In this document: one piece after another, positions 60,473 to 64,000 of the stretch | Numbering within the stretch: the stretch's first letter is position 1 | How the letters are laid out: every line of letters begins with the position of its first letter | DNA from: Actinomycetota bacterium | Lineage (GTDB): Bacteria > Actinomycetota > Acidimicrobiia > Acidimicrobiales > Microtrichaceae | Reading direction: 5' to 3' | Assembly: GCA_016703525.1 (NCBI GenBank) | Contig: JADJBW010000009.1 | Coordinates: forward strand, 158,554-222,553 | Length of the DNA stretch: 64,000 bases | The notes under the pieces: generated by a model | Seen by the model: the letters and a program-made list of their open reading frames with translations, nothing else | Database searches by the model: none | What the model was told of the DNA's origin: nothing | Position numbers and translations under genes: made by a program

Positions 60473-60505
60473 ACCGTCCACCCCGGTGGGCGGTTTCTTC
60501 GTTCC
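60473..60505 (+). terminator. leuB attenuator terminator hairpin
   Basis: 10-bp stem with a very short CC loop (realistically 9 bp with a 4-nt loop) followed by TTCTTCGTTCC. Confidence 0.7.
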
Positions 60506-60563
60506 TGGGGCCGGTCGAACGATCGGTCCCCCTCGCCCGCAACCGAAGCACGGAATCCACGCC

Positions 60564-61556
60564 ATGACCACCCACAAAATCGCTGTCGTCGGTGGCGACG
60601 GCATCGGCCCCGAAGTCATCGCCGAGGCGCTCAAAGTGATCGACGCGGCCGGCGTCTCGATCGAGCGGATCGACTATGACCTCGGGGCCGCCCGCTACCT
60701 GCGCGACGGCACGGTGCTGCCCGATTCGGTGCTCGACGAGTGGCGTGGCGTCGACGCGATCCTGCTCGGCGCCGTCGGCGACCCGGCGCCCGGTGTGGCC
60801 GCGCCGGCCGGCCTGGTGGAGCGCGGGATCCTGCTGCGGATGCGCTTCGATCTCGACATGTACATCAACCTGCGCCCGTTCCGGCTTCCGCCGCGGATCA
60901 ACTGCGAGGTGATCCGCGAGAACACCGAGGGCACGTACGCCGGCGAGGGCGGGTTCCTGCGCAAGGACACGCCACACGAGATCGCAACGCAGGGCTCGGT
61001 CAACACCCGGTTCGGCGTGGAGCGCTGCGTGCGGTTCGCGTTCGAGCGCGCGTCGCGCACCGAGCGGCGCCAGCTCCACCTGGTCCACAAGAAGAACGTG
61101 CTCACGTTCGCCGGCGACCTGTGGCAGCGCACCTTCGATGCGGTCGCCGCCGAGTACCCGCAGGTCAGCACCGGCTACGACCACGTCGACGCGGCGTGCA
61201 TCCACTTCGTCGAGCGGCCCGAACGCTACGACGTGGTGGTGACCGACAATCTGTTCGGCGACATCTTGACCGACCTGGGCGGTGCGGTCGCCGGGGGCGT
61301 TGGCTATGCCGCCTCGGCGAACCTCAACCCGGATCGCACCGGCCCGTCGATGTTCGAGCCGGTGCACGGCACGGCGCCCGACATCGCCGGCCAGAACCGG
61401 GCCAACCCCATCGCCGCGATCATCAGCGCGTCGCTCATGCTCGAGTTCCTCGGCGAGGCCGACGCAGCCGCACGTCTGAACGCGGCCTGCGAGCATCCCG
61501 AGCAGTTCCAAGGGTCCACCACCGAGATCGGCGACGCCGTCGCCGCCAAGCTCTGA
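60564..61556 (+). CDS. leuB: 3-isopropylmalate dehydrogenase
   Basis: 330 residues. NAD-dependent oxidative decarboxylase for leucine, and for the citramalate route to isoleucine. VVGGDGIGPEVIAEALKVID, the substrate-binding RMRFDLDMYINLRPF, RENTEGTYAGEGG, and the metal/NAD loops VVVTDNLFGDILTDLGGAVAG and EPVHGTAPDIAGQNRANP. The shorter form is usual for actinobacterial LeuB. Weak ribosome-binding site; the operon is read after attenuator relief. 15 bp to ilvE. Confidence 0.96.
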   Translation: MTTHKIAVVGGDGIGPEVIAEALKVIDAAGVSIERIDYDLGAARYLRDGTVLPDSVLDEWRGVDAILLGAVGDPAPGVAAPAGLVERGILLRMRFDLDMYINLRPFRLPPRINCEVIRENTEGTYAGEGGFLRKDTPHEIATQGSVNTRFGVERCVRFAFERASRTERRQLHLVHKKNVLTFAGDLWQRTFDAVAAEYPQVSTGYDHVDAACIHFVERPERYDVVVTDNLFGDILTDLGGAVAGGVGYAASANLNPDRTGPSMFEPVHGTAPDIAGQNRANPIAAIISASLMLEFLGEADAAARLNAACEHPEQFQGSTTEIGDAVAAKL

Positions 61557-61571
61557 GTCGAAGGAGTCGCC

Positions 61572-62485
61572 ATGCCCATCACGCCCACCCCGAAGATCTG
61601 GATGAACGGCGAGCTGGTCGATTGGGACCAGGCGCAGGTTCACGTCCTGACGCACACCCTGCACTACGGCATGGGCGTGTTCGAAGGCATCCGCGCGTAT
61701 GAGACCGACCGCGGTCCCGGGATCTTCCGCCTCACCGAACACATCGAGCGGCTCTTCCGCTCGGCGCAGATCCTGATGATGGAGATTCCCTTCACCGTCG
61801 GCGAGATCGTCGAGGCGACCAAGGAGACCGTGCGTTCCACGGGTCTTCCCGGGTGCTACATCCGGCCGATCGCGTACTACGGCTACGGCGAGATGGGCCT
61901 CAACACGCTGCCGTGTTCGGTCGACGTGGCAATCGCCTGCTGGCCGTGGGGCGCATACCTGGGCGACGACGCCGTGTCGAAGGGCGTCCGCATGAAGATC
62001 AGCTCGTGGACCCGTCACGACCACAACACCATGCCGCCGGCGTCGAAGACGACGGGCAACTACGTGAACAGCTCGCTCGCCAAGGTCGAGGCCCTCAAGG
62101 CCGGCTACGACGAGGCGATCATGTTGAACAAGGCGGGCCTCGTGTCGGAGTGCACCGGCGAGAACATCTTCGTAGTGCGCAACGGCCGCATCGTCACGCC
62201 GCCGCTCTCGGCCGGCGCGCTCGAGGGCATCACGCAGAGTTCGGTCACCCAGATCGCGAACGACCTCGGTTTCGAGGTGGTGGTGGGCGACCTGGCGCGC
62301 AGCGACCTGTACATCGCCGAGGAGATGTTCGTGTGCGGCACCGCTGCGGAGGTGTCGACGGTGAACTCGGTGGACGATCGGCGTATCCCCTGCCCCGGCC
62401 CGATCAGCTCGGCGATCGCCGAGGAGTACGGCAAGGCCGTGCGCGGCCAGACCGACAAGTACCGACACTGGGTGGAACTGGCGTG

Positions 62486-62486
<1 letters not shown>
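61572..62486 (+). CDS. ilvE: Branched-chain amino acid aminotransferase
   Basis: 304-residue class IV PLP transaminase that makes the final amino transfer to Val, Leu and Ile. HVLTHTLHYGMGVFEGIRAYET is the N-terminal signature, PLP lysine in MPPASKTTGNYVNSSLAKVEA, and VSECTGENIFVVRNGRI and FVCGTAAEVSTVNSVD match IlvE. AAGGAG at 8 nt before the ATG is a strong ribosome-binding site. The stop overlaps the cimA ATG by one base. Confidence 0.96.

Positions 62487-64000
<1,514 letters not shown>

Larger units (their letters stand above)
60360..60505 (+). promoter_or_regulatory. leuB-ilvE-cimA attenuator
   Basis: TATGAT (60360-60365) lies 8 nt before the leader ATG at 60374. After the leader TGA (60443-60445) comes a perfect 9-bp hairpin GCGCACGTC/GACGTGCGC (60446-60468), then a 10-bp G-C-rich terminator stem ACCGTCCACC/GGTGGGCGGT (60473-60494, one G-T pair) and a tail TTCTTCGTTCC. 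leuB starts at 60564. The element has the same parts and spacing as the leuA attenuator. Confidence 0.8.

Overview
This is a very GC-rich, gene-dense 64 kb stretch of a bacterial chromosome, most likely from an actinobacterium (Actinomycetota) and plausibly an Acidimicrobiia-type lineage. Support for the phylum: the gene order cysteine desulfurase-mnmA-(MetE-like)-ligA-gatCAB-ilvBNC-serA-leuB-(IclR)-leuCD matches, from memory, the Mycobacterium tuberculosis Rv3025c-Rv2987c backbone. A PASTA kinase, a DUF222/HNH protein and very frequent leaderless genes (TANNNT box 6-9 nt before the start codon) fit the same picture. The class is an inference. No rRNA, tRNA, CRISPR array, transposase or phage gene was recognised.

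Layout. 1-2.0 kb: alkane monooxygenase (alkB) behind a TetR regulator with a clear operator/promoter. 2-9 kb: sulfur transfer and tRNA thiolation (cysteine desulfurase, mnmA), a zinc-ligand-less MetE-fold protein, DUF4112, DNA ligase ligA and a HAD hydrolase. 9.4-20.8 kb: PASTA Ser/Thr kinase, MFS and MATE transporters, an SCP2 protein, gatCAB and three tandem secreted lipoproteins. 20.8-24.3 kb: ilvB-ilvN-ilvC behind an attenuator. 24.3-30.5 kb: a glycan/lipid cluster (two glycosyltransferases, ChbG/HpnK deacetylase, methyltransferase), then ung, thrB and metY. 30.5-37.9 kb: accessory segment with GNAT, lipoprotein, DUF222-HNH and a divergent pair formed by a 180-residue unknown protein and a TIR-NB-ARC-TPR (STAND) protein. 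37.9-45.6 kb: serC, an aminotransferase, an S9 peptidase, serA and an EAL phosphodiesterase. 45.7-50.5 kb: attenuator-leuA, an SGNH protein and an acyltransferase. 50.5-57.4 kb: aldo/keto reductase, DUF952, leuDC with divergent IclR regulator, rsgA and ppx. 57.4-60.3 kb: mscL, an ECF sigma operon with an MscS-like channel, greA. 60.3-64 kb: attenuator-leuB-ilvE-cimA (cimA runs off the end).

The metabolic theme is branched-chain amino acid synthesis (ilvBNC, ilvE, leuA, leuB, leuCD, cimA) together with serine (serA, serC) and threonine/methionine (thrB, metY). The most striking regulatory feature is three separate operons (ilvB, leuA, leuB-ilvE-cimA) that each start with a tiny leaderless leader peptide rich in the relevant codons, followed at once by a hairpin and then a terminator-like hairpin.

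Quality caveat: around 20 conserved genes are split by single-base frameshifts, several in homopolymers, and a C-rich block interrupts the STAND gene. I read these as sequence errors in a draft or metagenomic assembly, not as real pseudogenes, and give merged coordinates.
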